From Paenibacillus sp. TCA20 (lineage in GTDB: Bacteria > Bacillota > Bacilli > Paenibacillales > Paenibacillaceae), in assembly GCF_000732325.1 (NCBI RefSeq), contig NZ_BBIW01000003.1, positions 434,001 through 498,000 on the forward strand: DNA of 64,000 bases, read 5' to 3'. Under the pieces are notes generated by a model, which saw nothing but the letters and a program-made list of their open reading frames with translations, had not been told where the DNA came from and did not search any database. Every line of letters begins with the position of its first letter. The stretch's first letter is position 1. Positions 36,412-46,058 of this stretch are shown piece by piece. The position numbers were made by a program, and so were the translations under genes.

Positions 36412-37461
36412 ATGAGCACCATCATCACTGGAAATGCCGTTCAGCAAAGCCTCATGAACATCATGGAAGGCAGAGATCTGACGCAGATTGAAGCGAGGAA
36501 TGTCATGAGCCATATTATGAGCGGAGAAGCGACTGCAGCACAAATCGGGGGACTGCTGACGGCTCTGCGCCTAAAAGGAGAAACGGTCGACGAAATCACC
36601 GGATTTGCAGAAGCGATGCGTGAATCCTGTGCCAGAGTACTCACAGAGCAGAACAATCTGCTGGATACCTGTGGAACTGGGGGATCAGGGATCAGCAAAT
36701 TCAATATTTCAACGGCTTCCGCAATCATCGCCTCCTCTTTATCTGTGCGGGTTGCGAAGCATGGGAATCGTTCTGCAAGCGGAAGAGCGGGAAGTGCGGA
36801 TGTGCTCGAAGCACTAGGAGTTAACATCCATCTGAATCAAGAGCAGGCGAGAGACTGCCTGGATGCGATCAATATTTGTTTTTTATTTGCTCAGGTATAT
36901 CATCCTTCCATGAAGTACGCAGCTGCACCGCGAAAGGAATTGGGGGTAAGGACGATCTTTAATCTGCTTGGGCCACTTACCAATCCAGCTGGAGCAGACC
37001 GCCAAGTACTCGGAGTGTATGACGTAACCAGAACAGAAGCCATTGCAGAATCGCTTGGCAGACTTGGACTGAAACGGGCGCTCGTCGTTGCAAGCTATGA
37101 CGGACTTGATGAGATCAGTATTTCAGACCGGACGAAGATATCGGAATTAAAGGATGGAGCTGTTCAAACCTACGATATTCATCCCGATGATTTGGGACTC
37201 AAGACGTATCCTTTGCAGCAGGTACTTGGAGGAACAGCTACCGAGAATGCAGACATTATTAAACGTGTGCTCTCCGGCGAACAGGGAGGATATCGGGATA
37301 TCGTTCTAGCGAACGCAGGGGCTTCCATTTATGTAGCAGGACTTGCGGGAAGTATCGCAGAAGGGGTCCACTTGGCCAAAAATGCAATTGATTCCGGCAA
37401 AGCATCTGATAAATTGACACAGCTTATTCAGAAGACGGGAGAGTATGATTATGTATCTTGA
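36412..37461 (+). CDS. trpD: Anthranilate phosphoribosyltransferase
   Basis: 349 residues. DTCGTGGSGISKFNISTASAII, KHGNRSASGRAGSADVLEALG and GVRTIFNLLGPLTNPAGADRQ are the PRPP- and anthranilate-binding signatures. SD AAGGAGGAG. Overlaps trpC. Confidence 0.97.
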   Translation: MSTIITGNAVQQSLMNIMEGRDLTQIEARNVMSHIMSGEATAAQIGGLLTALRLKGETVDEITGFAEAMRESCARVLTEQNNLLDTCGTGGSGISKFNISTASAIIASSLSVRVAKHGNRSASGRAGSADVLEALGVNIHLNQEQARDCLDAINICFLFAQVYHPSMKYAAAPRKELGVRTIFNLLGPLTNPAGADRQVLGVYDVTRTEAIAESLGRLGLKRALVVASYDGLDEISISDRTKISELKDGAVQTYDIHPDDLGLKTYPLQQVLGGTATENADIIKRVLSGEQGGYRDIVLANAGASIYVAGLAGSIAEGVHLAKNAIDSGKASDKLTQLIQKTGEYDYVS

Positions 37462-38254
37462 TCGCATTGTAGCAACGAAGAAGGAAGAGGTTGCAGCATT
37501 ATCCAGCGTATTCGATATAAATGAAGCGGAAAAAAGAATCGCAGCACTACCTGCTGCAAGAGGCTTCGAAAGAGCATTGTCCAAGGAACATGTGAGAGGC
37601 ATGGGGCTGATCGCTGAAGTAAAGAAAGCTTCTCCATCAAAGGGATTAATCCGAAGTAATTTTGATCCTGTCGACATCGCAAAAGCCTATGAGGCCGCAG
37701 GTGCAGATTGTATGTCGGTGCTGACGGATATCCATTACTTTCAAGGGAAGCCCGAATATTTGACAGCAATCCGTCAGCAGGTAAACGTTCCGCTGCTGCG
37801 CAAAGATTTTATAATTGATGAGAAACAAATTGCGGAAGCCCGGATCATAGGTGCAGATGCAGTTCTGCTGATTGCAAGCATACTGGATTCAGCTCAGCTG
37901 TCCAGATATATAAGCTATGCCCGGGATTTGGGTCTGGATGCACTTGTCGAAGTCCATGATAAGGAGGAGTTGCTAAGTGTTCTGGATATTGGCAGTGCCT
38001 CTCTAATCGGGATCAACAACCGAAATCTTCGCACTTTTGAAACTCGCCTTGAGACGACGGCTGAACTGGCAGAGCTTGTGCCTGAGCATGTCACCTTAAT
38101 CAGCGAGAGCGGTATTCGCACACCGCAAGATGTGGAGTATGTGAAGCAGGCAGGTGCAAAAGGCATCCTTGTCGGCGAGCAGTTTATGCGCCAGGATAAT
38201 GTGAGTCAGGCTGTTCTTGAGCTTATGGGTGCAGGGGAACAGGTGAGAAAATGA
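37451..38254 (+). CDS. trpC: Indole-3-glycerol phosphate synthase
   Basis: 267 residues, TIM barrel. Catalytic LIAEVKKASPSKGLI, VPLLRKDFIIDEKQI, LVEVHDKEEL, LIGINNRNLRTFE and LISESGIRTPQDV. The second ATG (37451) is preferred: GGGAG then lies 8 nt upstream; the first, 37445, is too close. Confidence 0.96.
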   Translation: MYLDRIVATKKEEVAALSSVFDINEAEKRIAALPAARGFERALSKEHVRGMGLIAEVKKASPSKGLIRSNFDPVDIAKAYEAAGADCMSVLTDIHYFQGKPEYLTAIRQQVNVPLLRKDFIIDEKQIAEARIIGADAVLLIASILDSAQLSRYISYARDLGLDALVEVHDKEELLSVLDIGSASLIGINNRNLRTFETRLETTAELAELVPEHVTLISESGIRTPQDVEYVKQAGAKGILVGEQFMRQDNVSQAVLELMGAGEQVRK

Positions 38255-38937
38255 CGGTACAGCAGGCTAAACCGCTTCTAAAAATATGTGGACTTCAGGA
38301 CGTTGAAGTGCTAAAATCAATGAAGCACTTAACTGTCGATTTTATTGGTTTTGTATTCGCGAAGTCGAGGCGCCAAGTATCTGCGGAACATGCAGCACAG
38401 CTCTGTAACGTGCTGAATGAATGGGAAGCCGTACCTTCTCCCAGATCAGCAGGGGTTTTTGTTAATCCTGACTGGGAAGAGCTTACAGCAATACTAGATC
38501 AAGCTCCGCTAGACGTGATTCAGCTGCATGGACAGGAATCCCCGGATTTTTGTCAGAAGGTCAGAGAAGTGCTTGGGGTACAGGTGTTTAAAGCTTTCTC
38601 CATTCACGAGAATCAGACTCCAGGCATGAGTGCCCATGATCAGCTGAACCCGTATAAAGGTAAAGTAGATGCCATTCTGCTCGATACTTACGATGGAGTA
38701 TATGGCGGAGGATCCGGTAAGACCTTTGCTTGGGAGAAGAGCCTGCCCTATCAGCAGTGGGCTGATCGTACGGGAATTCCGCTGTTTGTAGCCGGCGGAC
38801 TTGATGCGGAGAACGTAACCGGGCTTGTGCGTCGTTATGCTCCGGACGGAGTAGATGTTTCAAGCGGCGTTGAGACAGATGGACATAAAGACATCGTTAA
38901 AATGACAGCTTTTGTGGAGAGGGTGAAGAAGGCATGA
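38251..38937 (+). CDS. trpF: Phosphoribosylanthranilate isomerase
   Basis: 228 residues, TIM barrel. Active-site Cys in [28 protein letters not shown] and the phosphate-binding end [27 protein letters not shown]. Four-bp overlaps with trpC and trpB. Confidence 0.96.
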   Translation: MTVQQAKPLLKICGLQDVEVLKSMKHLTVDFIGFVFAKSRRQVSAEHAAQLCNVLNEWEAVPSPRSAGVFVNPDWEELTAILDQAPLDVIQLHGQESPDFCQKVREVLGVQVFKAFSIHENQTPGMSAHDQLNPYKGKVDAILLDTYDGVYGGGSGKTFAWEKSLPYQQWADRTGIPLFVAGGLDAENVTGLVRRYAPDGVDVSSGVETDGHKDIVKMTAFVERVKKA

Positions 38938-40130
38938 CGCAATTACCGGATGAATATGGTCGTTTTGGTCCTTTTGGAGGGCGGTATGTGCCGGAAACGT
39001 TAATGAATGCCCTGATCGAATTAGAGCAGGAGTATAAGCGTTTTTCAGAGGATCCTGAGTTTAATGAGGAATTGAACTATTTGCTGAAGCAGTATTCGGG
39101 CAGGGAGACTCCTCTTTATTATGCAGAACATTTAACCCAGCAGCTTGGCGGGGCCAAAATATATTTGAAGCGTGAGGATCTAAACCATACCGGCGCTCAT
39201 AAAATTAACAATGCACTGGGGCAAGGCCTGCTTGCTAAGCGCATGGGTAAGAAAAAGGTCATCGCTGAAACAGGAGCAGGACAGCATGGGGTGGCAACGG
39301 CAACGGTTGCTGCGCTGCTGGGCTTGGAATGCAAGGTGTTCATGGGAGAAGAGGATACGAAGCGTCAGCAGCTTAATGTATTTCGGATGAACATGCTGGG
39401 AGCCGAGGTCGTTCCCGTCACATCAGGTACCCGGACGCTCAAGGATGCAGGGAATGAGGCTCTTAGGTACTGGGTCAGTAATGTAGAGGATACCTTCTAT
39501 ATTCTCGGTTCAGCAGTCGGCCCCCATCCATATCCACTGATGGTTCGTAATTTTCAGCGCGTCATCGGAGACGAAACGAGAAGACAGATTATTGAAGCAG
39601 AAGGAAGACTGCCTGATAAGATTGTAGCAGCTGTCGGTGGAGGCTCAAATGCAATCGGCATGTTCTACCCTTTTATAAATGACGACTCCGTAGAGCTTAT
39701 TGGCTGCGAAGCTGCAGGCAAAGGCGTCGATACGGAATATCATGCGGCCACGATGAGCAAGGGAACACATGGCGTATTCCAAGGCTCCATGAGTCTCTTG
39801 CTGCAGGATAAATACGGACAAGTTCAGGAAGCACACTCGATTTCAGCAGGATTGGATTATCCAGGGGTAGGACCCGAGCATTCTTATCTCAAAGAGATCA
39901 AGCGTGCTCAGTATGTGCCGATTACTGACAAGGAAGCGCTGGATGCACTTCAATTGCTCAGCCGCACAGAGGGAATTATTCCTGCGCTCGAATCCGCTCA
40001 CGCAGTGGCAGAGGTGGCCAAGATTGCTCCATCCATGGACAAGGACCAGATTGTGGTTATCTGTTTATCTGGCCGGGGAGACAAGGATGTTGAATCCATC
40101 ATGAAGTACACGGGAGGTCAACTCTCATGA
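38934..40130 (+). CDS. trpB: Tryptophan synthase beta chain
   Basis: 398 residues. PLP Lys in [48 protein letters not shown] and the C-terminal SGRGDKDV. Condenses indole and serine; the serine supply depends on serA at 4470. Overlaps trpA by 4 bp. Confidence 0.98.
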   Translation: MTQLPDEYGRFGPFGGRYVPETLMNALIELEQEYKRFSEDPEFNEELNYLLKQYSGRETPLYYAEHLTQQLGGAKIYLKREDLNHTGAHKINNALGQGLLAKRMGKKKVIAETGAGQHGVATATVAALLGLECKVFMGEEDTKRQQLNVFRMNMLGAEVVPVTSGTRTLKDAGNEALRYWVSNVEDTFYILGSAVGPHPYPLMVRNFQRVIGDETRRQIIEAEGRLPDKIVAAVGGGSNAIGMFYPFINDDSVELIGCEAAGKGVDTEYHAATMSKGTHGVFQGSMSLLLQDKYGQVQEAHSISAGLDYPGVGPEHSYLKEIKRAQYVPITDKEALDALQLLSRTEGIIPALESAHAVAEVAKIAPSMDKDQIVVICLSGRGDKDVESIMKYTGGQLS

Positions 40131-40945
40131 GCATACAGTTGAATTTAATGGATCTTACGTTTGAGAGACTCAAGTCTGAGAACAAAACAGCACTGATTCC
40201 TTTTCTTACGATTGGTGATCCTGACATTGAGACAAGTATCGAAATAATACTCGAGCTGGAAGCAGCAGGAGCTGACGTCATCGAGCTGGGTGTTCCCTAC
40301 TCGGACCCTCTTGCAGACGGGCCTGTGATCCAGCGGGCTTCTGAGCGTGCCTTGAAGCAGCATATTACGATTCGCACCTGCATGGAGGCAGCAAAACGAG
40401 CCAGAGAAGCAGGGGCGAAGCTGCCGTTTGTGCTGTTTACTTATTATAATCCTGTGCTTCAAACCGGACTTGAGACTTTCTTTGAACTGCTGAAGGATCA
40501 CGATATCAGTGGCATCATTATACCTGATCTGCCAATTGAGGAGTCGGAAGAAATCAGAGTTTATGCAGACAAGGCTAATATTCACCTTATACCCCTGGTG
40601 GCACCAACCTCAAAGACTAGAATTGAGAACATTGTCAAAAAAGCAAGAGGATTCATCTACTGTGTTTCATCGCTCGGTGTGACAGGAGAAAGATCCTCGT
40701 TCCACCTTGAAGTTGAAGAGTTTATTGACACGGTTAAATCGTACACTACTCTTCCTGTCGCCGTTGGCTTTGGTATTTCAAGCCGTGAGCAGGTGGAGCG
40801 ATTCTCGAAGCTATGTGACGGTGTTGTCGTAGGGAGTGCGATCGTTAGACAAATTGAGACGAGCATTCCATTACTGTCAGATCCTGCAACCAAGCAAGAG
40901 GGGCTTTTGCAAATCCGGAATTTTGTGGCACAATTAAAGCTGTAG
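40127..40945 (+). CDS. trpA: Tryptophan synthase alpha chain
   Basis: 272 residues. [38 protein letters not shown] (catalytic Glu and Asp), [11 protein letters not shown] and [14 protein letters not shown]. Cleaves indole-glycerol phosphate and channels indole to TrpB. Last trp gene. Confidence 0.97.
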   Translation: MSIQLNLMDLTFERLKSENKTALIPFLTIGDPDIETSIEIILELEAAGADVIELGVPYSDPLADGPVIQRASERALKQHITIRTCMEAAKRAREAGAKLPFVLFTYYNPVLQTGLETFFELLKDHDISGIIIPDLPIEESEEIRVYADKANIHLIPLVAPTSKTRIENIVKKARGFIYCVSSLGVTGERSSFHLEVEEFIDTVKSYTTLPVAVGFGISSREQVERFSKLCDGVVVGSAIVRQIETSIPLLSDPATKQEGLLQIRNFVAQLKL

Positions 40946-40994
40946 CGAATGCTGCAGCTATTCTTATTAAGCATACAGAGGAGGGGCTTTAACA

Positions 40995-42092
40995 TTGAAA
41001 CCTAAATCACAGATCGTTAACATACCCGTCTATAAACCAGGGAAGCCCATTGAAGAAGTCAAACGTGAACTAGGGTTAAGCGAAGTGATCAAGCTGGCCT
41101 CCAATGAGAACCCTTATGGCAGCTCACCAAAAGCAAGAGAAGCAATACAGGCTGAGCTGATGAATTTGAGTATTTATCCTGATGGAAGCGCTGGAGATTT
41201 GACTGCTGATCTGGCTGAACATCTTAACGTAGGCAGAGAGCAGATTATTTTCGGTGCAGGCTCGGATGAAGTCATTGCCCTCATTACTAGAGCGTTCCTT
41301 GTGAGCGGGGATGAGACAATTATGGCCGACCAGACATTCTCCGTTTATAAGAGCAATGCTGATATTGAAGGTGCGGTAAGCATAGAGGTTCCGCTGGTTG
41401 AAGGCAAACATGATCTTGAAGGAATGCTGGAGAAAGTAACCTCAAAGACGAAGATCATCTGGGTATGTAATCCGAACAATCCAACGGGAACGATTGTATC
41501 TGAAGCTGAGCTCGTATCTTTCCTGGACCGGGTGCCGCAGGATGTAATGGTCGTTCTTGATGAAGCATATTATGAGTACGTCACGGATGCAGCGTATCCG
41601 CAAACGATTCCTCTTCTCGCTAAATACGCTAATCTTGTGGTGCTGCGCACTTTCTCTAAAATATATGGACTTGCTGCGCTTCGCATTGGCTACGGTGTCG
41701 CACAGCCTGAGATAATCTCGCTCATCAATAAGGTTAGAGAACCGTTTAATACGAATCGATTAGGACAGTCCGCAGCCCGTGCAGCCCTGAGTGATCAGGC
41801 CTTTGTTACGCAATGCCGTGACTTGAACCGTGAAGGAGTAACGTATTTACAGGGCGAATTCGAGCGTCTGGGACTCCACTACTATGCAACACATGGCAAC
41901 TTTATAATGGTTGATGCAGGCAGACCAGCAGGTGAGATGTTTGATGCGTTGCTGAGACAAGGGATTATTGTTCGTCCTGGTTTTCAAGTCTATCCTGCCT
42001 ATATCCGAGTTTCTATTGGTACCAAAGAGCAGAACGAGGCTTTCATCAAGGCGCTGGAATATGTGCTGAAGGCTGAAACTACTGGAGTGTAA
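40995..42092 (+). CDS. hisC: Histidinol-phosphate aminotransferase
   Basis: 365 residues, PLP aminotransferase class II. LASNENPYGSSPKAREA, NPNNPTGTIVS, VVLDEAYYEYV and the PLP-lysine motif RTFSKIYGLAALRIGYG. In B. subtilis this gene also lies in the trp operon and serves histidine plus Tyr/Phe transamination. TTG start with SD GAGGAGGGG. Confidence 0.95.
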   Translation: MKPKSQIVNIPVYKPGKPIEEVKRELGLSEVIKLASNENPYGSSPKAREAIQAELMNLSIYPDGSAGDLTADLAEHLNVGREQIIFGAGSDEVIALITRAFLVSGDETIMADQTFSVYKSNADIEGAVSIEVPLVEGKHDLEGMLEKVTSKTKIIWVCNPNNPTGTIVSEAELVSFLDRVPQDVMVVLDEAYYEYVTDAAYPQTIPLLAKYANLVVLRTFSKIYGLAALRIGYGVAQPEIISLINKVREPFNTNRLGQSAARAALSDQAFVTQCRDLNREGVTYLQGEFERLGLHYYATHGNFIMVDAGRPAGEMFDALLRQGIIVRPGFQVYPAYIRVSIGTKEQNEAFIKALEYVLKAETTGV

Positions 42093-42101
42093 CGGCTGCT
42101 T

Positions 42102-43214
42102 ATGAATGAATCAGACAATCATACACAAAAAATAGCCATTTTCGGGGTGGGACTCATTGGTGGGTCCCTTGCCTTGTGTTTCAGAGGAAAACCCGGAATT
42201 ACCGTCGTAGGATATGCTCACGAGCCTGCACTCCAGGAGCGATACATGCAGAGTGGAGTATTGGATGAAGTAACGTTGTCAATTGAAGAAGCGGCTATGG
42301 ATGCGGATTATATATTTTTAAGCGTACCGGTGGGCATGCTGAATTACTATCTTGAACTACTTAGCAAGCTTCCACTTAAGAAAGGCTGCATCATTACAGA
42401 TGTGGGAAGCACCAAAGCTTCGATTACCTCAGCCGCAAAATCGCTTGATTTTCAGGATGCCTATTTTATTGGCGGGCATCCCATGGCTGGCTCTGAAAGA
42501 TCGGGTGTTGAAGCGGCTTCGGCTTTGCTGTTTGAGAATGCATATTATGTATTAACTCCTTTAGAAGGAATTCCTGAGCATGTGTACAATTCGCTCAAGG
42601 AGCTGCTTACCCATACGAAGGCACAGGTCATTCGAGTTGATCCGAAGCATCATGATGATATCGTCGGAGCCATCAGTCATTTGCCGCATATTATCGCTGT
42701 AGCTCTGGTCAATCAGGTCAGCGGGTATAACGAGGCAGAGCCGCTGTATCAGCTGCTTGCTGCCGGAGGCTTCAGGGATATAACCCGGATTGCATCCAGT
42801 GATCCTCTTGTATGGAGAGATATATTGTTAAGTAATCGGGAAGTGCTTCTGCGATTGTTCAAGGATTGGAATATGCAGATTCAGCGGTTTACGGATATAA
42901 TAGAGCATCAAAATGGGGAAGCGATTGAAGAAGCATTCCGGTCTGCAGGTGCGTTTCGTAATCAGCTGCCAGAGAGAAGAAAAGGTGTTATTACCTCATT
43001 GTTTGATATTTATATTGATGTACCGGATACGCCAGGTATTATTGGCAGGATTGCAACAGAGCTAGGTACAGCGGCTATCAATTTGAGCAACATGCAAATT
43101 ATCGAGAGCCGGGAGGACGTGCCGGGGATCTTAAGGCTGTCATTCAGGCAGGAAGAGGACATGGAGCGTGCGGCACAGCTGCTGATCTCCCAGAATTACA
43201 CCGTTAGAAGCTAG
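42102..43214 (+). CDS. tyrA: Prephenate dehydrogenase
   Basis: 370 residues. NAD-binding GVGLIGGSLALCFRG, then ITDVGSTKASI, FIGGHPMAGSERSGVEAA and VGAISHLPHIIA. A C-terminal ACT domain (about 295-370, YIDVPDTPGIIGRIATELG) suggests tyrosine feedback. Last gene of the supraoperon; aroE/aroA (EPSP synthase), which follows in B. subtilis, is absent here. Confidence 0.95.
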   Translation: MNESDNHTQKIAIFGVGLIGGSLALCFRGKPGITVVGYAHEPALQERYMQSGVLDEVTLSIEEAAMDADYIFLSVPVGMLNYYLELLSKLPLKKGCIITDVGSTKASITSAAKSLDFQDAYFIGGHPMAGSERSGVEAASALLFENAYYVLTPLEGIPEHVYNSLKELLTHTKAQVIRVDPKHHDDIVGAISHLPHIIAVALVNQVSGYNEAEPLYQLLAAGGFRDITRIASSDPLVWRDILLSNREVLLRLFKDWNMQIQRFTDIIEHQNGEAIEEAFRSAGAFRNQLPERRKGVITSLFDIYIDVPDTPGIIGRIATELGTAAINLSNMQIIESREDVPGILRLSFRQEEDMERAAQLLISQNYTVRS

Positions 43215-43330
43215 GAAGCGTGCAAGCGGCTTTCTGGCTTTTTATATTGCCTTCTACATGGTTTTTAAACCTAATAAAATCGCTTTAACTGAGCAAATGA
43301 ACAAGAAAATAAATTAATGTATAATAATGG

Positions 43331-43359
43331 TTGACAAAATGAAAACGTATACATATAAT
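43331..43359 (+). promoter_or_regulatory. Consensus sigma-A promoter of a candidate small RNA
   Basis: Perfect TTGACA (43331-43336), 17-nt spacer, perfect TATAAT (43354-43359). No ORF with an SD follows before the terminator at 43425-43456. Confidence 0.9.
43339..43353 (+). promoter_or_regulatory. CcpA cre site inside the promoter spacer
   Basis: ATGAAAACGTATACA matches WTGNAANCGNWWNCA at every fixed position and fills the spacer between -35 and -10. Bound CcpA would block RNA polymerase, predicting catabolite repression. Confidence 0.75.
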
Positions 43360-43365
43360 AAAAGT

Positions 43366-43456
43366 ACAGTATGGTTTCTCTCCACTCCTATCCAATAACT
43401 GAGTTGCTCTGAAAATGGGCAACGGGTCGTGAACTCGGTTCACGGCCTCTTTTTTT
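43366..43456 (+). ncRNA. Candidate CcpA-repressed small RNA
   Basis: About 91 nt from the predicted start to the end of the T run. Parts: a 5' region with a CU-rich unpaired stretch (TTTCTCTCCACTCC, 43375-43388) able to pair with SD sequences; a stem-loop GTTGCTC / GGGCAAC (43403-43423); and a 10-bp terminator stem GGTCGTGAAC / GTTCACGGCC (43425-43447) followed by C/T and seven T residues. A 13-codon frame from ATG 43371 has no SD. Layout resembles CU-rich regulatory sRNAs of Firmicutes (RoxS, FsrA, RsaI type), but no homology is claimed. Confidence 0.7.
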
Positions 43457-43561
43457 GTTAGAAGTGTGGAAATTTTATCCCAGCAAAAATGAATCAGTAT
43501 CATGCGTCAATCGCTTCAGTGAACCTTTCGTTACATCGTCTAAATTATTCAATATTGAAGA

Positions 43562-43587
43562 GTCGCTCATAAAGAGCGGCTTTTTTT
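43562..43587 (+). terminator. Second terminator in the intergenic region
   Basis: GTCGCTC-ATAAA-GAGCGGC followed by seven T residues. It could catch read-through from the small RNA or end a second, unrecognised short transcript (43457-43561). Confidence 0.8.
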
Positions 43588-44144
43588 GTATATTATATAT
43601 TTCTTCTGTGCGATCCAGTTCACAACCCCACTAAAAATCGTGATATCGCTTCATCAGAAAAATTAAATTCCAATTTACCTGCAACTATTTCCAGTTCAAT
43701 TCCGTCACTAATTTAGTGGGATTTCAAAAGATGGGATATGAAAAAGAGGCTGACCTAGGCTGAAAGTAATGTTGTAACTGAAGTTTACAAAAATTTAACT
43801 ATTTTATTGGGAAACTATGGTCGGTTGTATGGTATAATGTTCCTTGGTCATAAAGTCATGTTTAGGAAAGTGTTACTACATATGGGATGGAAATATACAG
43901 CAAGAACATGCTGCGGCTCCTAACGACCATTACATTTCTGTCATTTATTTATAATTTTTCAATTTAGATTAAGGTGTGAAATTCCTTTCAAACACAATAT
44001 GTCATACCGTTTCATACGGTCTATCTTCATAACGAATTGTTAGATGTAATTATAGAAATGCGTGATCCCAATTTACTTATAAGTTGTTCTTAGATGCCTT
44101 ACATGGGAGCAGGCTAAGGATAGGCAAGGAGGAGCATAGGCCTA
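43588..44144 (+). other. AT-rich non-coding region upstream of the sigma factor operon
   Basis: No credible ORF. Contains an inverted repeat CCCACTAAA (43627-43635) / TTTAGTGGG (43712-43720) and an extended -10 TGGTATAAT (43830-43838) without a good -35; the latter may start the sigma operon with a leader of about 300 nt. Confidence 0.5.
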
Positions 44145-44738
44145 ATGGATGATTCAGAGCTGATCAAGGAGATTAAAGAGGGGAATATTGATTTATATTC
44201 AGAATTGATGAAGCGTTATGAGCGTAAAATGTATGCATTTGTATATCACATGTTGAGAAGTTCAGGGCTTGAACATTTAGCTGAAGATCTAGTATCTGAA
44301 ACTTTTTACAAAGCTTACCGGAGCTTGCATTCTTTCCGTGAAATTGATGCATCCTTCTCTACATGGGTGTATACTATTGCTAGAAATACGGTTCTTAGCG
44401 AGCTTCGCAAACAACGAACTGCAAATATTCCACTGGAAGAGAGCGGCTTCATGCCAATCGCTTCTGCAGACACTGCGCCTGAACAGGCGATGCTTACGAG
44501 TGAACGCGTTGTGAAGGTGCGTGAAGCGATCAACAATTTGCCTGACAAGCAGCGTACTGCAATCATTTTAAGAGAGTATGACCAACTAGACTATCAAGAA
44601 ATATCAAATATTTTAGGACAGACCGTAAGTTCTGTTAAATCCTTGTTGTTTCGTGCTCGAATGAGTGTCAAGAATCAATTGCAGTCTTATTTCTTTGAAC
44701 CGATTTACGAGGAATACGAGGGGATGAAGAATCAATGA
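44145..44738 (+). CDS. ECF-type RNA polymerase sigma factor
   Basis: 197 residues. Sigma region 2 (about 20-90: LMKRYERKMYAFVYHML, AEDLVSETFYKAYRSLHSF, FSTWVYTIARN) and region 4 (about 122-178: INNLPDKQRTAIILREYDQLDYQEISNILGQTVSSVKSLLFRAR). SD AAGGAGGAG. Overlaps the next gene, a zinc-finger anti-sigma, by 4 bp (ATGA), the usual ECF pair. The regulon is unknown. Confidence 0.93.
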   Translation: MDDSELIKEIKEGNIDLYSELMKRYERKMYAFVYHMLRSSGLEHLAEDLVSETFYKAYRSLHSFREIDASFSTWVYTIARNTVLSELRKQRTANIPLEESGFMPIASADTAPEQAMLTSERVVKVREAINNLPDKQRTAIILREYDQLDYQEISNILGQTVSSVKSLLFRARMSVKNQLQSYFFEPIYEEYEGMKNQ

Positions 44739-45358
44739 ATTGCAGCGATGCCCGAGAGCATATGGCAATGATTTGGGATCTGCCTGCACATCACCCAATA
44801 AAGCTAGAATTTACGCAGCATATTCAGGGATGTAAAGCATGCAGGACAGAGTATGAGGAATGGACTGAGTTGTATGAGCTGATCCCTATGACTGCTGAAC
44901 AAATACCTGAGAAGAAGATCCAATCCATGCACGCCAAAGTTATGGAACGGATCTATAAGGATAATCCGAATATTCAGAAGAGCGATGTGAGAACCTATCC
45001 ATTGTTGCCACAGACGGTGAATCATCGGTTATCTATTTGGATATCTGCATGTCTGGCTTTGTTCTTGTGCAGTGTTGTCTTTATGACTTCAAGTCTGGGC
45101 TCTGACATGGGAGAAGCTGCGAAGCAGCAATCGGGTATCGTTCCGACGGCTGTAGCGAGTACTTCCACATCGTTATCTATCTGGCATCATGATGAAAGTA
45201 GAACAAGCGGTATAATGGAACCATTGGTTGTTGGAATGAAGGCTTATCCTGAGCATTGGATGATACTGTCTTTAATTGCTCTGGGAGTGGCGTTATTCTC
45301 TCTTCGCCGCATACATCATGGACGGGCGATCACTTCTCGAGAAGGGAGCAAGCAATGA
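44735..45358 (+). CDS. Membrane anti-sigma factor with zinc-binding ZAS-type motif
   Basis: 207 residues. N-terminal Cys3 and H29-x3-C33-x2-C36 (HIQGCKAC) form the zf-HC2/ZAS motif that holds a sigma factor. Two hydrophobic segments (about 92-110 and 172-192) suggest membrane location. Coupled to the sigma gene and, by ATGA, to the phosphatase. The inducing signal is unknown. Confidence 0.85.
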   Translation: MNCSDAREHMAMIWDLPAHHPIKLEFTQHIQGCKACRTEYEEWTELYELIPMTAEQIPEKKIQSMHAKVMERIYKDNPNIQKSDVRTYPLLPQTVNHRLSIWISACLALFLCSVVFMTSSLGSDMGEAAKQQSGIVPTAVASTSTSLSIWHHDESRTSGIMEPLVVGMKAYPEHWMILSLIALGVALFSLRRIHHGRAITSREGSKQ

Positions 45359-45954
45359 GAATAGGTCTTATTCGTCATGGATTGACTGACTGGAATGTAC
45401 TAGGTCGTATACAAGGTCAAAGTGATATTCCGCTGAACGAGGAAGGCAGGCAGCAAGCAAGACTGCTGGGTAACAGACTTCTTGAGGAACCTTACAAGTG
45501 GGATTATATCATTACCAGCGGATTGTCACGTGCGCAGGAGACAGGTGAGATCATTTCTGGTATTTTGAGTACACCTATGCTTCCGCCAGATGAGCGCCTC
45601 AAAGAAAGATCCTTTGGCCAGGCTGAAGGACTTACTGCTCTGGAACGTGAAGCGAAATGGGGGACCGACTGGAACCTGCAGGATCTGGGTCAAGAGAAAG
45701 AACCCGCAATGCAGGCAAGAATCCTATCCTTCATGCATGACTTAGCAGAGCAATACCCTGATCATCATATTCTTGTGATATCCCACGGTGCACTGCTTGC
45801 TCAGTTGTACAGAGCTCTGTATGAAGATCAATATTCTGAGCGGATCGGCAATTTATCACTAACGATTCTGGAGAAGTCGGAGTCGGATTGGAACCCGCTA
45901 TTGTATAATTGCACGAAGCATTTACTAGCAGCAGATTCTGTTAACAAGAAATAG
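45355..45954 (+). CDS. Histidine phosphatase (phosphoglycerate mutase-like) family protein
   Basis: 200 residues from ATG 45355. RHG motif LIRHGLTDWNVLGRIQGQSDIPLNEEG, TSGLSRAQETGEII, the Glu region ERSFGQAEGL and the second His in VISHGALLAQL. Such enzymes dephosphorylate small molecules or proteins; the substrate is not predictable. Overlaps the anti-sigma gene by 4 bp, so it belongs to that operon. An upstream in-frame extension to 45256 lies inside the anti-sigma gene. Confidence 0.88.
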   Translation: MRIGLIRHGLTDWNVLGRIQGQSDIPLNEEGRQQARLLGNRLLEEPYKWDYIITSGLSRAQETGEIISGILSTPMLPPDERLKERSFGQAEGLTALEREAKWGTDWNLQDLGQEKEPAMQARILSFMHDLAEQYPDHHILVISHGALLAQLYRALYEDQYSERIGNLSLTILEKSESDWNPLLYNCTKHLLAADSVNKK

Positions 45955-45964
45955 GTTTAAGCGG

Positions 45965-45993
45965 TAACCCGATAATATTCGGGTTATTTTTTT
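45965..45993 (+). terminator. Terminator of the sigma operon
   Basis: TAACCCGA-TAATAT-TCGGGTTA followed by seven T residues. Confidence 0.9.
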
Positions 45994-46058
45994 GCGATTT
46001 TGGAATAAATGTTGTAATAATTCCCATAATGGTAGTAAAACGGCGAGGCGATGGAACA

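Noticed and set aside
43371..43412. 13-codon ORF inside the candidate small RNA
   Set aside because: No SD precedes the ATG; a dual-function RNA is possible but unsupported.
43285..43503. 72-codon minus-strand frame across the candidate small RNA
   Set aside because: No SD and no family; it crosses a plus-strand terminator and promoter, so it is probably chance.
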